Shown: positions 21,822 to 33,664 of the stretch, in pieces
Layout of the letters: the number at the start of each line of letters is the position of its first letter
Position numbering within the stretch: the stretch's first letter is position 1
Assembly: GCF_040412425.1 (NCBI RefSeq)
Contig: NC_089756.1
Location: 9,703,226-9,767,225 of the forward strand
DNA from: Macrobrachium rosenbergii
Taxonomy: Eukaryota > Arthropoda > Malacostraca > Decapoda > Palaemonidae
DNA: 64,000 nt
Direction of reading: 5' to 3'
Notes under the pieces: model-generated
The model's database searches: none
What the model was told of the DNA's origin: nothing
Seen by the model: only the letters and a program-made list of their open reading frames with translations
Program-made: the position numbers and the translations under genes

Positions 21822-23188
21822 CCTTGGATGATATGAAAAGGTATTTAAGTTTTTATTTATTTTTTGATAAATTTTTATGCTCAGGTTTTATGTTGTAGAA
21901 TGGTGTTAATTTTCTCTGTGTGAAAATCAGACCATCTTGAAAATCATCTGTCTTTGAGAATAGCAAGTAAAGGTTTTGTCAAAGGGCTGGGCTAAGGAGT
22001 GTGAGGAGTACTTTCTCTTCAACTATGGATGGGTTAAAAAATACTTAATATAAACCATATAACGGTATCACTCAAAATCTGAAATGATGCTCATTTTGGC
22101 ACAAAATATAGTGAATCAGAATCTTGTTTTGAAATTGGTTTCTTAACATCTTGGGACTGCATTAGTGTGTAACACTGGAAAACTGTAGCAGCTTGAGGAT
22201 CCAAGCATCATATTATTGTCCCTTAGTTTGTGTACATTGAAGTTACTTTTGCCAAAAATGGCCTTGATATTGAGTTTCATGCTTTGCTGAAATAAATAAG
22301 GATCCTTTCCAGATAACTTACTAATAGATTTCAGAGAAGAAATATAACTGGTTTTTAACATAACTGATGGTAGCTATTTCCCGAAGGTAAAAGAACTTGA
22401 AATGTTGGAAGGTTTTGCTTTGTTTCAAAGCAACTTTTCCATCCCCACCAATTCACCACTTACTTGGCAGATTAAGATTGTTGCGGTTGTTTTGCTCGTT
22501 TTTGCTCCAGGTTTGATTAAACACTTCTTCAAATGTTCAGACTAACTGATTCTGATAGCACCTGTGGCATATGTACTCTGCTGAATGATATAGATATTCT
22601 ACGTTCATGTTTTTGCACATATTATATGTCTGTTTTTATACATATTTTATGTCTGTTTTCTTTTTTCGTAGGTTCTAGAGGTATTACCAGCAATCATGAT
22701 AAAATGTATACCAGCTACAAAAGAGCAGCGCAATAAGATTTATGTACCTCAGTAAAGTACTGACATCTATAAGAGGATAGTACAAAGGTTTGAAGACAAA
22801 TTTAAACTTTCAGTTCTAGTAATATATTTTAGGTATTTGTGTTTACATTTATAATTTAAATGAAACAAAATCTTTTATTTAACAGCATATAGACAGACAT
22901 TTTTTATACGTCAGTCTGTGGTAGCATTTTCTGGTTACTGAAAAGGTAAATATTTTCAGTCATTGGTCTGGTTAAACAGTGTAATAATAATACTAATATA
23001 ATTTGATTACATGTCGGGTATTTTGACATATATGAGTAAATACAGATTTAAATACTTAATGAAACTATGATATATTGCAAACTCGTTACAGTACTTCTTT
23101 ACTGTATTACTTAATATTGTACTTTGTTCTCTTAATAAGGACAGTTATGTACAATTTGATTAAGCAGATAATTTTTTTATATTGTATA
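21822..23188 (+). other. NPRL3 3' flank / possible 3' UTR
   Basis: Mostly AT-rich and non-coding. A short open segment at 22672-22755 follows a strong acceptor (ttttttcgtag) and reads VLEVLPAIMIKCIPATKEQR before a TAA. It could be an alternative last exon, but no in-frame donor before the NPRL3 stop was found to join it. The rest shows nothing recognisable. Confidence 0.35.
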
Positions 23189-23533
23189 CAGTGAACCCCC
23201 CATATTCGCGGGGGATGCGTCCCACACACCCCCGCGAATAGGTCAAATCCGCGAATGCTTAAAACCCCTCTAAAAACACTTAGAACTGCCAATTTTGATA
23301 GCTTAAACCAAGAAAAACCTTGTAAAAATGCTTATCCCTGAGTATTTTAATAGTTTTATCACAAAAAGTGCATTTATTCATGAAAATTAGATGAAAATAC
23401 AGTAATTAGTGAATATTTCTCAGTGAAAAATACAGCGAATTTTCCGCAAATGATGGCTAGATATGTTCCACAGAGAAACCTGCGAATGCGTGAGTCCGCG
23501 AACCATGAGAACGCGAATACGGGGGGTTTACTG
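23189..23533. mobile_element. MITE-P copy 4, complete 345 bp with TA duplication
   Basis: The left end CAGTGAACCCCCCATATTCG and the right end, in reverse complement CAGTAAACCCCCCGTATTCG, are terminal inverted repeats of about 22 bp. TA is present at 23187-23188 and 23534-23535. It has no coding capacity. It is the cleanest copy of the family in the window and the best reference for the others. Confidence 0.9.
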
Positions 23534-26500
23534 TACTTCTTAAAGGTTTTTATATACCCATATTATATATAACACTCCTTCACTTTGCTGGAATCATTTT
23601 GTGTTTTTTCTGCTGTTCTTTACAATATATCACAGCTGAGAGGAAGGTGGTATCATGAGTTAAGGAAACATTAGTCATTGAGAGAGAGCAAGAATTCGTG
23701 GGATTAGGATACTGTTGATGGTTTGCTTTTATGAAATTATCATCCTTTTAAGGTTGCATCTGGAATACAAAGTGTATGTTTGTTTGTGCATTATATATAT
23801 ATATAGAAAATGTGTAGAAAGAACTTTCAAGGAAGAGGAAAGAATGTTTGTTTTATATTACTCCAAGGTGTCACTTAGGAGAGTACATAAGTTGTGGTTT
23901 TTTTTTATATTAAACCAAAATCAAAGAAATTATATAAGCATAACCTCTTTCTCATTTTGCTGTTTTCATAATTACATTTTCCCAAATTTTTGGAGGGATA
24001 GATTAATTTTCTTGCAAAACCCATTTCGGGTTATTGATACAACTTTTGATAATGTCTGCCTTAATAGTGAATATCCACAATTATTATAACAATATTATTG
24101 TGATTTTGCATTTCAGAAACAGGAGATAGATACATGTTCCTTTCAAATGTTAATTTGCAGGTTGTGAAACATTTGCATTCTAAATGAAATAGATAGATTG
24201 TTGAGTATACCAGTGGACTGTAGAATGTTATTCACCATGTCTACTTGTCTGGTTAAACTATCAAATGGTAACAATAGTACAATCTGCATGTCTTTGCAGT
24301 TAATGAGTTGTATTAGAAGATTGTTCTTTGACATATCCATTGACTACTGCATACCACAGCATGTGTAATTCCTCATAGGTGCTAGGATAGGCTTTGCACT
24401 GTATATATCTTACATGCTGTTATGTATGCAGTTTTCAGTGAAAAGTTAAAACAGGCAAGTTTGTTCATGCTATAGAGCTAGTCAGACAGTTTTTGTACTG
24501 CAGTATAGTATTATTGTAAACAATGCCAAATTGCTCTGAGGATAGTTTGTGTAATTACTAGTGAAGAATTTTCCATTGGTATTTGATTACTTTTATTTGT
24601 AAATAGAATTTAGGTTTAATGTCTTAATCCTTATACATTTATGAATGTGTGAGTGCAATATGAAGATACATAAAGTTTTAATAGAGGTGGCAAGAAATAT
24701 CATACACATGCTGGGAAGCTTATACAAAGATTAATCCTGCCCTTGGCATCATTGTCATTTAACTGATTCATTAATACTTGTGAGTCATATTTTCTAGGTT
24801 TTTTTTATGTAACCAGTGGTACAGAGTAATATTAGTTTAATGTTTATTTTGTATTATAGTGACAGTTTGTATAGTGCTGTTTAAAAGGGAAAAATTTTTA
24901 CACTGAAATCCCAATTCAGAGGAAAAATATTTCAAATTCAGGTCATCAAAAATTTTTTGTTCCTGAAATGAAGATAGGAAAAGTTATAGTTTGCCCCAAA
25001 AGCATTGTTTGTTATAAATGCAGTGATGACAAAGGGTTTGTTGTCTGGTTTAAATATTTATTACATATTTCCTTTATGTTGTAAAAACTCTGTATGTTTA
25101 TGAGCCATATGCATGGTTTTCCTACTTTTGTGTGAAAACCACTGCTCAAAATCACCCCATCTTGTTTCCATTAAAATTATTGTGAATCAATTTGCAGAAA
25201 TATTTTAAAATTTTCTTATTATAATTTTGTGAGTTATGTCTAGGAAGAGTTTGTTCTGCTTTGTGAAGTACTTTTTAAGCAGTAATACTTGGTCAAATAT
25301 TGCATTTTATATACAAGTCAGAAATAATTTTATTTACCAGCACTATTTACCAGCATTATCTTAAAACTGTCGTGGAAATGTTAGCTGTTTGTGAAGATTG
25401 AGTGTAGGAATCGTGGCATGATCCACAGGCCTTTTTAGGTCACCATTGTGAGAATTAAGATTTAACTCTGTACAGTAGTTTGATTAAACTACTGTTTTCA
25501 TTAATAGTTTTAGTATTTGAAAAATGAAAAATGGTTCCAGTTACAAAATCTTTTTAGAGAAATGTCAGGCCCAGTGTTAGAAAACAGTGATTGTACAGCC
25601 TATCTTGAATCTTGGTAGAAAAAATATATATATATTCAGAATTTTATAAAAAAAAAAAAAAATAATTTCTGTGTACAGTTTCTTCCACAAAATGTTGCAG
25701 TTCACAAATTGTTTTGCTACATTATTTTAATGTACATTACTCAGTAATCCTTGAAAGTAGAGGAGACATTTGTGTTTTGATAGAAAACTAGGAAATTATT
25801 GTTGGTTTGCTTTTTTATAATTTTAGCATAACCTTTAGGAACATAGATTTGTTAATAATAAAAAGTTTGCACTTGTAAGCAATGGCTGTATGCACAAGTA
25901 TTTTACTGAAGATTACCAAATTATCATTTTGATGATGTGGTTTCACCTCCCTTTTCATCATTTTATAATAATATTCCTTTTGTAAACATTAAATGTTTTG
26001 GATCACTAGCACTACATAAGGGGGTTGGATCAGTAGCACTACATAAGGGGGTATCATCTGTAGTGTGCTGTACATGGACCACTGTAGGTGGTACTAAAAA
26101 TTCTTGGCAGAGAATCCTTACTGTCAGCTTCAATGCATCCTCTCCTTGACTGTAAATGCATTCCTTTGTATCTCAAAGCTAGCTGTCCAACTTCTTTATT
26201 TTGTCTCATTCTTTTTACCCCATTATATAAGTACATATCCTTCTGGGCAGCCATGCGATTACACCCTTGATTGGTTCAGCTACTTTGTGATAATAACAGC
26301 AAAGAAGAGAGGAAGATGGGTGGTATATCCAAGTCACAGCTTTCCCTTTGAATAAATAACATCAATTTTATTGCTGTATTTAATTTCGTCTAATTATTCC
26401 ATGTCTGCTTCCAACCAGTGTTTATCAAAGCTCATTATTTTGTATTTTACCGCATCAGAAAATTAGATGCAAGATATAATTATTGTTAGGGATTATGTTT

Positions 26501-27956
26501 GTTTTGCTTACAGACGTAAAAACTGTGATAGGTAATATAAGAAAGTTTATTAGGAAGTTGGTCATTTTCTTTATAAATCTTCCCCCAAAATGCCAAAAGT
26601 TTAACACTGCTCAGGTCTGTAAATGTTTTGTATATGATATAGATTAACCTGTTAAGCATAAGAATAACTTTTTGGTGTATTGAATTTGCTAGCTTTAGCA
26701 ATGATATTTTTATATAAAAAAGGAAATATTATAGTCAACACAAAGAAAATAAAGATGGATTCAGAACTAATGGTGTTTTTTGCCCTTTCAGAAAAATCAC
26801 ATGCTAATAAACAGAGTAAGAGTACCTCTTGATAGATATTAATATACAAATAAAACATGAAGGATGTAATACAAAAGCCAAGGCAAATTATAAAATATAA
26901 TGATAATTATAAGGACAGGATAAGAATGCTGACAATGTATTGAAACTTTACTATGCACAAAACAGTATCCAGTATATTAGGTCATAAGAGAAACTGTCAA
27001 AGTTAACAAAAATACTATGAATATATGAGGACCAGGTAGTAGATTATGGCTTTCTTTAAGCTTACCTTGACCACCCCAAAGAGTGCCAACGGCTTTGGTA
27101 GCTTCAATAGGTGGTAAGAATGTGAGAAATAGTAAAAGCAGAGACAATAATGGATACATGTACTATGGGTAAAAAGTCAATATAATTGCCATTCCACCAT
27201 AAACATCACTAGAAGTTCTTAGCAGAGATTCTTTACTGTTAGCTGCTTTGCATCCTGCCTTTTTCGGTAAATGCATCACCTGCTTTTAGTGCCCAAATTA
27301 TATAGTTATTATTTTAGTTAACTGAAAGAAAAGTTTCAAGCTTTACATGGAAATAAGAACTACTCTTGATGAGATTTTCTGTGGCCATCCCCTTCATGTA
27401 TCTTTTGTGGTACTGTACTTTGAACTGGTTAAGTCAAGCCAGTGTTGAGCTTTGTAAATTGTGAACAATCTAACATATTCAGTCAAAGGCTTGAACAGGG
27501 CCAGCCAACATATTTTTGAGAAAGTGAACGATAACATGATCAACAATCATTATTTTGATCTGACTTTAGTCCCATATTTGAATGGGGTTGGCCTCTTGAG
27601 TCTTCCTTCTTGTACCCTGTACACTTGCAGTGTACCTTGTGAGGCAACCACAGATGGTAGTAAAGGTTCTTTGTCCCATCCTTCTGAATTTCCATGGCAT
27701 TACATGCTGTATATTATAGTACTGTCATATGTTCCTTTCAGTCTGTTACCACCTAGCTGTCCAGCTTCTCTAACTTTGCTTTGCTCCAATTTCCAGTTCT
27801 TATCTATGAACAAATCCTTCTCAGGAGCTTTGAGTCTCAAGATGCGATGTAGTGGTCTCGTTTAACTTTTTTGTGATTGACAAATAAATATAGTACCTTA
27901 TAAACTGAAGCAGAATGTCCTATTTTGAACATACTTGAAAACTGCTGTTTACATTT
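23534..27956. other. AT-rich intergenic stretch
   Basis: No convincing gene. A 27-bp word (ggatcactagcactacataa, then gggggtt) is tandemly repeated at about 26003-26052 with small changes. Three dispersed segments share phrases (gctgtccaacttct at 26181 and gctgtccagcttct at 27758; ggttctttgtcccatcc at 27664; ttcttagcagagattcttta at 27216), suggesting degraded copies of one interspersed repeat. A-rich tract at about 25649-25664. Confidence 0.4.
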
Positions 27957-28135
27957 TGTAAGATTGTAGAAGAGAACGAAACCGGTTTTTCCCGCCAGAG
28001 GGAGGTTGGCTTCTCCCTCCAACCGAGTCAGTACTCAGTATGCAACTGGCGCTCTTGTAGTAAGCATTACTCTACAATACATGCATCACTGGACACCAGG
28101 GTTTCATTACAGTCCTAAGCATCTAACATCCTACA
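27957..28135 (+). repeat. 5' LTR of the Gypsy element
   Basis: A 179-bp LTR. The bases just after it (tggcgcagtgagtt, 28136-28149) are where the tRNA primer binding site should be. TGGCGCAG fits the usual TGG start, but the priming tRNA is not assigned. Confidence 0.92.
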
Positions 28136-28153
28136 TGGCGCAGTGAGTTACCT

Positions 28154-29263
28154 ATGGTCACACATGTGAAGCAGAATGCCCACCCAAGAAGACCTACAGT
28201 AGCTGCCCGAAGGCCTACTGGCCTTAGAGGCTCCTATTCGCCGGCTCCTCATAATGCCGCATGTATGCAACTATGGCTGGCGCAACAGCAACGTACTCTT
28301 GAGGCCCTCCAAACTGGTATCGCCAACGCTGCCCTATCTGGAACACGTGGATCCCCGTCTAGGGTGCCAACGTCTGCAGCCCCCGGGAAATGTGAAATGG
28401 AGATGTCGACGGCCACATTTCGATCGTGGCGAAGGTCAATGGAATGTTGGCTTCGACTTTGCAAGGTGCCGGCCGACGAAACGGTCCACCACGTGAGACT
28501 GTATTGCACACCGGCACTGCAGCGTGCCCTTGATGCCAGGTACAGCGCAACAACCTGGAGCGCCCTTTTGACTGAGGAAGCACTGGGTGCTGTCTCCAAA
28601 CTCGTCCTTCGTGCGTCAAACCAAGCAGTTCAGTGATCAGAGTTTTTCAGCATGACGCAAGGCCATAACGAAAGTGTCAGTGACTTTTTCTTGCGTAGCT
28701 CTCAAAAAGCCACAGACTGCGAGTTTCAGTGCCCCAATTGTAATTTCAATCTTTCAGAGTATATGTTGTTGAAGAAACTTATAGTGGGATTAGGGGATCA
28801 AGTGTTAAAAAGACAATTATTTCAATCATATGAGTCATTTGCGAGTGTCGATGTCCTATGGGCAATGTGTTGCGCGTTCGAGACTGCCAAGCAAGACGCC
28901 AGCGGTAGGCAGCAAGGTACAGAAATTGCACCAGTAGAGTTTGAAAGTAGCGCAGCTGCTATCCCCAAGACGGCTGCTGCACACGGCAGGAGGAGCCAGC
29001 CACCGTGGGACCCCATCACCGTTAGGCGCATGTGCGGGAACTGTGGAGGTAGTCATACCCCTGAAAGAAACGCATGCCCGGCAAGGTCGCTCATTTGCCA
29101 TAACTACCAGAAGACCGGGCATGTCAAGAAATGCTGCAGAAGCAGGAAGGCACCGTCGAACCCCACCACCGGTGGTGACGGGCAATCATCGCTGCAACGC
29201 ATCACCCCTCGCAACCAACTGTCCTGGTCAGGGTGGCGGGGAGAGAGGGGCCCAGGTTCATGA
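28154..29263 (+). pseudogene. Gag of the Gypsy element, with one in-frame stop
   Basis: A single frame runs from ATG 28154 to 29263 with a TGA at 28634-28636. The first half has FRSWRRSMECWLRLCKVPAD and PALQRALDARY, in the style of a retrotransposon capsid. The second half ends in two zinc-knuckle-like motifs, CGNCGGSHTPERNACPA (about 29034) and CHNYQKTGHVKKCC (about 29095), typical nucleocapsid RNA-binding modules. The next ORF overlaps the gag end in the -1 frame. The internal stop may be a mutation rather than programmed read-through, since other parts of the element are also broken. Confidence 0.8.
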
Positions 29264-29718
29264 ACATGAGTGCTGTCGCTGATACAGGGGCTCAAGTGTG
29301 TGTTGCAGGCATGGAGATCCTGTCGTTTTTCAACGTAAGGCCTGCGCTGCTGCAGCGTCATGCTGGCTTAAGAAATGTTGCCAACTTACAGCTGGAGTGC
29401 CTGGGAACAGCAGTCTTTCTGATCTCCTTCAGGAATCGCACAAGTGTACAAGAGATTTATTTCGTCAAATCGGCCAAGTCGCTTTATCTCTCTCTTGCTG
29501 CATGTAAAGACCTCGGACTTGTCCCAAATGACTTTCCACACCATCTTCCAAGTCCAATATCGGCGAGTGCGTCTACCGACACAACCCCACCACCAAGACC
29601 GTCGTCAGTTCCGTTACCACCCATCGAAGAGAACGTCCCACGCTTGGAGCAATGGTTACAGTACTCCAACACTTCTCGTCGACGACATTCAATACGACCA
29701 GGGAACCATTACCAGTGA
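29233..29718 (+). pseudogene. Aspartic protease region of the Gypsy element
   Basis: AVADTGAQVCVAGMEILSFF (about 29269-29328) contains the DTGA active site of retropepsin-like proteases, and LYLSLAACKDLGLVPNDFPH lies downstream. The frame is -1 relative to gag, and the two overlap by about 30 bases, fitting a frameshift-expressed gag-pol. A Pro-rich linker leads to the RT, which continues in another frame after about 29650. Confidence 0.8.
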
Positions 29719-30837
29719 TGGTGGGGAGCCCCACCACATCCATCTGATACCGAACGCCGTGCCATACGCATGCCATACTCCCGCAACAGTTCCCAAGCAT
29801 TGGGAAGCCGAGGTGAAGGCCCAGCTTGAAGAAGACATGCAGAAGGGCGTCATCCAAGAAGTCCCCCCAGGAGAAGCGACGGAATGGTGCGCACAACGCA
29901 CAGTGGACTACCAACGCCTGAATGCCTCCTACAGAAGGGAGACACATCACACTCCAGTGCCCTTCGACATGGTATCTGGCATCCCCCAACACTCCTACAA
30001 AACAACAGCTGACACTTAAGATTACACCAGGTGGAACTCGACGAGGAGAGCCGCCGCCTGACGACGTTCTTCACACCCTGGGGCCGCTTCCAGTATCGTA
30101 GGACCCCCATGGGCCACTGCTCTGCATCGGATGCCTACACGAGGCAATTCGACGACGCCATCAAGGACATACCCCAGAAGTATAAGTGCATAGATGACAC
30201 ACTTCTTCATGACAGTGGGGTTGAAGAAGCCTTCTGGCACACATACGACTTCTTGGCAACGTGTGCGGCAAAGGGCATCACACTTAAGCCCGAAAAATTC
30301 AACTTCTGCAGGAGAGAGGTAGAATTCATTGGGTTCTTTTTGGGTTGGGAGAGCTACAAACCGACCGACGACAGCCTTGCAGCCATTCGGAAGTTTCCTA
30401 TGCCGCCCAAGCCCACAATCACCGACATCAGGTCGTGGTTCGGCTTTGTTAATCAGCTGGCGCCATTCCTTGCGGCTGCCCCCATCATGGAACCATTCAG
30501 GGACCTCTTGAAGAAGAAGCAGATGGGCAAACACATCTTCTGGGACAAGTGTCTGCAGGAGAAATTCAGGAGTGCTCAGGACACCATCTGCAAGCTGGCC
30601 AGGGACGGCCTGGCATACTACGATAAGTCCCGCCCCACGGTTGCCCTTACAGACTGGAGCAGGGAAGGCATAGGATTCGTCATCCTCCAGCAGTATTGCA
30701 GCTGTACAGCCGCTGATATGCCATTCTGCTTTAGAGATGGGTGGAGAATCACCCTCTGCGGAAGTAGACACCTGTCCCCTGCCGAGGCCGGGTATGCTGC
30801 AGTAGAAGGGGAGGCCCTGCTGTGGTGTGGTGCCTAA
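29650..30837 (+). pseudogene. Reverse transcriptase and N-terminal RNase H of the Gypsy element
   Basis: The RT N-terminus (VKAQLEEDMQKGVIQEVPPG, then RTVDYQRLNASYRRETHHTP) ends at a stop at 30017-30019. The region that should contain motif A is missing or scrambled there. From 30031 another frame continues with LDEESRRLTTFFTPWGRFQY, the catalytic box KCIDDTLLHD (30190; Cys replaces the usual Tyr, an accepted variant in this lineage as I recall), RREVEFIGFFLGW and the start of RNase H (VALTDWSREGIGFVILQQ at about 30640). A one-base deletion near 30822 ends the frame at GEALLWCGA. RT and RNase H are normally one Pol polyprotein. Confidence 0.85.
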
Positions 30838-31991
30838 GGAAGGCTAGGCTGCTTCTGCTAGGATGCCCCAACCTCATCCTTATTACTGACCACCGACCCC
30901 TAGTCAAGCTCCTGGGGGACAGAGCCCTGGCAGACATAGACAACCCCAGGTTGTTCAGGCTAAAAGAGAAGACCCTTCAATACAGATTCACCATCAAATA
31001 TCTACCTGAGGAAATGATGGTCATCACACCGCCCCCAGAATACCCCTTCCAGTGCACGGTTGTGGATATGTTTCAGCCTGAGGGGCGCATGTACATGGCG
31101 TACGCCAATAGACTCACGGGATGGCTGGAAATAGCCCGTTTCCCCAGTAGTGCTACTTCACAGAGATTAATGTCGGTGCTAAGAGGCTACTTCATGAGAT
31201 GGGGGGTCCCAGAGGAAGTATCCACGGATGGAGGCACCAACTTGATAAGCGAAGAAATGTCCGCCTTCTTCAGGAGATGGGGGGTCAAGGTGCGCTTCTC
31301 ATCAGCATATTTCCCGCAATCAAATGGTAGGGCGGAAGCAGCTGTAAAAACCGCGAAAAGGATCATCAGGGCAAACACAGGGGATGGTGGTAGCCTGGAC
31401 TGCAACAAGGCCTCCCTTGCAATGCCGCAATACCTGAACACGCCCATCTGCAACATCAACAAGTCCCCTGCACAGTTGGCGACTGGGGGGCAGTTACGAG
31501 ATGGAGTTCCTATGGCAAAGCAACATTACCTGGTAGATAGGCTCTGGCAACAGGTATTGCGTAGGCGTAAACTTCAAATGGCCACCAATAGAGAGAAAAT
31601 CATTGCCAATCATGCCACCAGAACACTCAAACCCTTGGAGGTAGGGGCCCGTGTAAGAGTGCAAAATCAAGCAACAAAGGAATGGGATCGTACAGGGTTG
31701 GTGGTGGACTCCCTCCCCCACCGACAGTACAGAATCAAATTGGATGGCAGTGGACGGCTGTCACTAAGAAACAGGAGACACATCGCACCCACCAACAGCA
31801 CCCACATTCCCGTCATCTCGCACACCCAACCGCCTGCACCTTCAGCAACCAAATCACCTCAGCCAGAGGCACCAGTATGCCCTAAGAGGCAAACTACGCG
31901 CCCAAGATGGTTATCCTTATGTCATAAACTGTGTGAACGAGTAAAATTCATGCTCTGCCCAGTTAATTCAGCTGCTTCCATTACAGAATGA
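30822..31991 (+). pseudogene. RNase H C-terminus fused to integrase core by deletion
   Basis: A 389-codon frame begins in RNase H (RKARLLLLGCPNLILITDHR, KLLGDRALADIDNPRLFRLK). After TIKYLPEE it jumps straight into the integrase core (TVVDMFQPEGRMYMAYANRL). The HHCC zinc-binding domain between them is absent, so an internal deletion joined the two in frame near 31012. Integrase DDE residues are visible in VVDM (about 31070), VSTDGGTNLI (about 31220) and NGRAEAAVKTAKR (about 31325). A GPY/F-like tail follows (WDRTGLVVDSLPHRQYRIKL at about 31685). Without the HHCC domain and an intact RT this cannot support its own transposition. Confidence 0.85.
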
Positions 31992-32175
31992 ACATATAAC
32001 TGGCAGTATGTTGATTATTCATTTATTTTATTATTTATCGCAAAAGTTCTTTGTCCTATGTTTTATTTTTTTTTTTTAGATATGCATTGTGCATACATGT
32101 ATTTCTTGTAATGTCAAATTTTCATTCAATTACTGTAGCCATTTCATAGCATCTCTTGCTTATAATTAAATAAAA

Positions 32176-32369
32176 ATTTTGGAAGGGAGATGTAAGATTG
32201 TAGAAGAGAACGAAACCGGTTTTTCCCGCCGGAGGGAAGGTTGGCTTCTCCCTCCAACCAGTCAGTACTCAGTATGCAACTGGCGCTCTTGTAGTAAGCA
32301 TTACTCTACAATACATGCATCACTGGACACCGGGGTTTCATTACAGTCTTAAGCATCTAACATCCTACA
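32176..32369 (+). repeat. Polypurine tract and 3' LTR of the Gypsy element
   Basis: The purine run ggaagggaga (32181-32190) lies directly before the 3' LTR (32191-32369), as needed for plus-strand priming. The LTR matches the 5' copy except for about five differences. Confidence 0.9.
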
Positions 32370-32374
32370 CATTT

Positions 32375-33174
32375 AGAATGATTTGTTATTTTAAGCTCTG
32401 TAACTAAATTTGTTAAGCTGCCAGTTATATAGCCATCCTATACTGCAAGTGATGTTCCTCTGCAAAGACACTGACAGCTTTAGTATTCATTTTCCTGTCA
32501 CTCGGGTTATATATCTTCCACAGACTTGCAGGTTATTTAGACTTAAAAATTATGTACTATAATATATATACTGTACTATAGTATATAATTCATAAATTAT
32601 GCACTATGCAATGCACAAAAAAGTAGCTTATGGTATTTTCAAATATTAAAAGAGGGATTAGGGCTTTAGAAGAAATAAAGCAGTTTTCATCACTTAAGTT
32701 AAAACAGCCATTAACTTTCCTCCCCTAGATCGACTAGCATGAACAGGCAGCCTGTTACAAAGAGATAGGTGATGTAAGTGGGAAATCAGGTGAGTAGAAA
32801 TGTCTTTTCCAACTTGGCGTGCTTTTAACGATTAACTGTAATTTCGACTAAATTGTAACATTTTATTTTAATTTTTATTTAATTATTATTCTTAAGTTGT
32901 TTAACTTGACTCAGTGGCCTGGTTAAACCACTAGATAATAATTAAAGATAAACTAGTCAAATGTACTGGTAAAAATTGAATCAAAGATAAAAACTTATGG
33001 CGCATGTGCCATGTAATTGAACCTCTGAATTCCTAATGTATTGCTGCTTTAAGCTCACACAGTGAACAGAAACAAATTTCTTTTAAAAAAACCATAGCTT
33101 TGTCGTTATTTGGGAAACATGAAAGGCCATGAAAATTCACATAATTTAGTGTTATACATCTTAAAGAGTAACAG
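32375..33174. other. AT-rich spacer without recognisable gene
   Basis: No open frame of note and no RNA gene recognised. Its end (33167-33174, agtaacag) is the left target duplication of the next element. Confidence 0.4.
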
Positions 33175-33656
33175 CATAAGCGTAACTAGGAGTCTATTAA
33201 TAGGGGGGCACAGCTGAATATGGGGGTCACTGGGCATGCACAAATTATAATACTCATTCGTTTTTTTTTTTAAGTCATGTGGAAAGATGTTAAGATCGTT
33301 TTAAAATATTTAAGTCTATCAATTTGTGAATCACATTTTTATATAACAAACTTGCTCAAATATTTTTCCAGTAAAAATTATGAACCTTGACCATACTTGT
33401 AAATCCAAATTAGATATTATATGTAATGGTTTGGCAATGAAATAAAACCACTTGGTATGTAAACAAAATATAATTAAGAGAATCAAAATTAACACTTGCT
33501 TAGTGTAAAAAAGAAAAAAATATATTGGAATTATTCATAATAATAATATGAAAATTAAGCTTAGGCTTTTACTACAAGCTTCATGAACTCAAAATGTGGG
33601 GGCATCAGTTTCAAATGGGGGTGCACGTACCGCCCCCCCTTGCAGTTACGCCTATG
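33175..33656. mobile_element. hAT-like non-autonomous element, 482 bp
   Basis: The ends CATAAGCGTAACT and, in reverse complement, CATAGGCGTAACT are 13-bp terminal inverted repeats with one mismatch. They are bracketed by a perfect 8-bp duplication AGTAACAG (33167-33174 and 33657-33664). An 8-bp duplication is the hAT signature. G-runs lie just inside both ends (gggggg at 33212 and cccccc at 33633). There is no transposase. Confidence 0.85.
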
Positions 33657-33664
33657 AGTAACAG

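Larger units (their letters stand above)
27957..32369 (+). mobile_element. Ty3/Gypsy-type LTR retrotransposon, complete ends, broken ORFs
   Basis: The element has 179-bp LTRs (27957-28135 and 32191-32369) starting TGTAAGATTG and ending ATCCTACA, flanked by the 5-bp target duplication CATTT (27952-27956 and 32370-32374). The internal order gag, protease, RT, RNase H, integrase is that of Ty3/Gypsy. By eye the LTRs differ at about five places (three substitutions and two 1-bp indels), so insertion is fairly recent. The internal region nevertheless has a gag stop, several frameshifts and at least one sizeable deletion, implying it was mobilised in trans by an intact relative. There is no envelope gene. 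Confidence 0.92.

Noticed and set aside
26977..27159. Minus-strand ORF with a hydrophobic start (MYPLLSLLLLFLTFLPP) resembling a signal peptide
   Set aside because: Sixty codons, no downstream splice partner found. The sequence overlaps a probable dispersed repeat.
28249..28619. Minus-strand ORFs opposite the Gypsy gag and pol (also 30022-30771, 29573-29992)
   Set aside because: Mirror frames of the plus-strand retrotransposon genes, with no independent motif.
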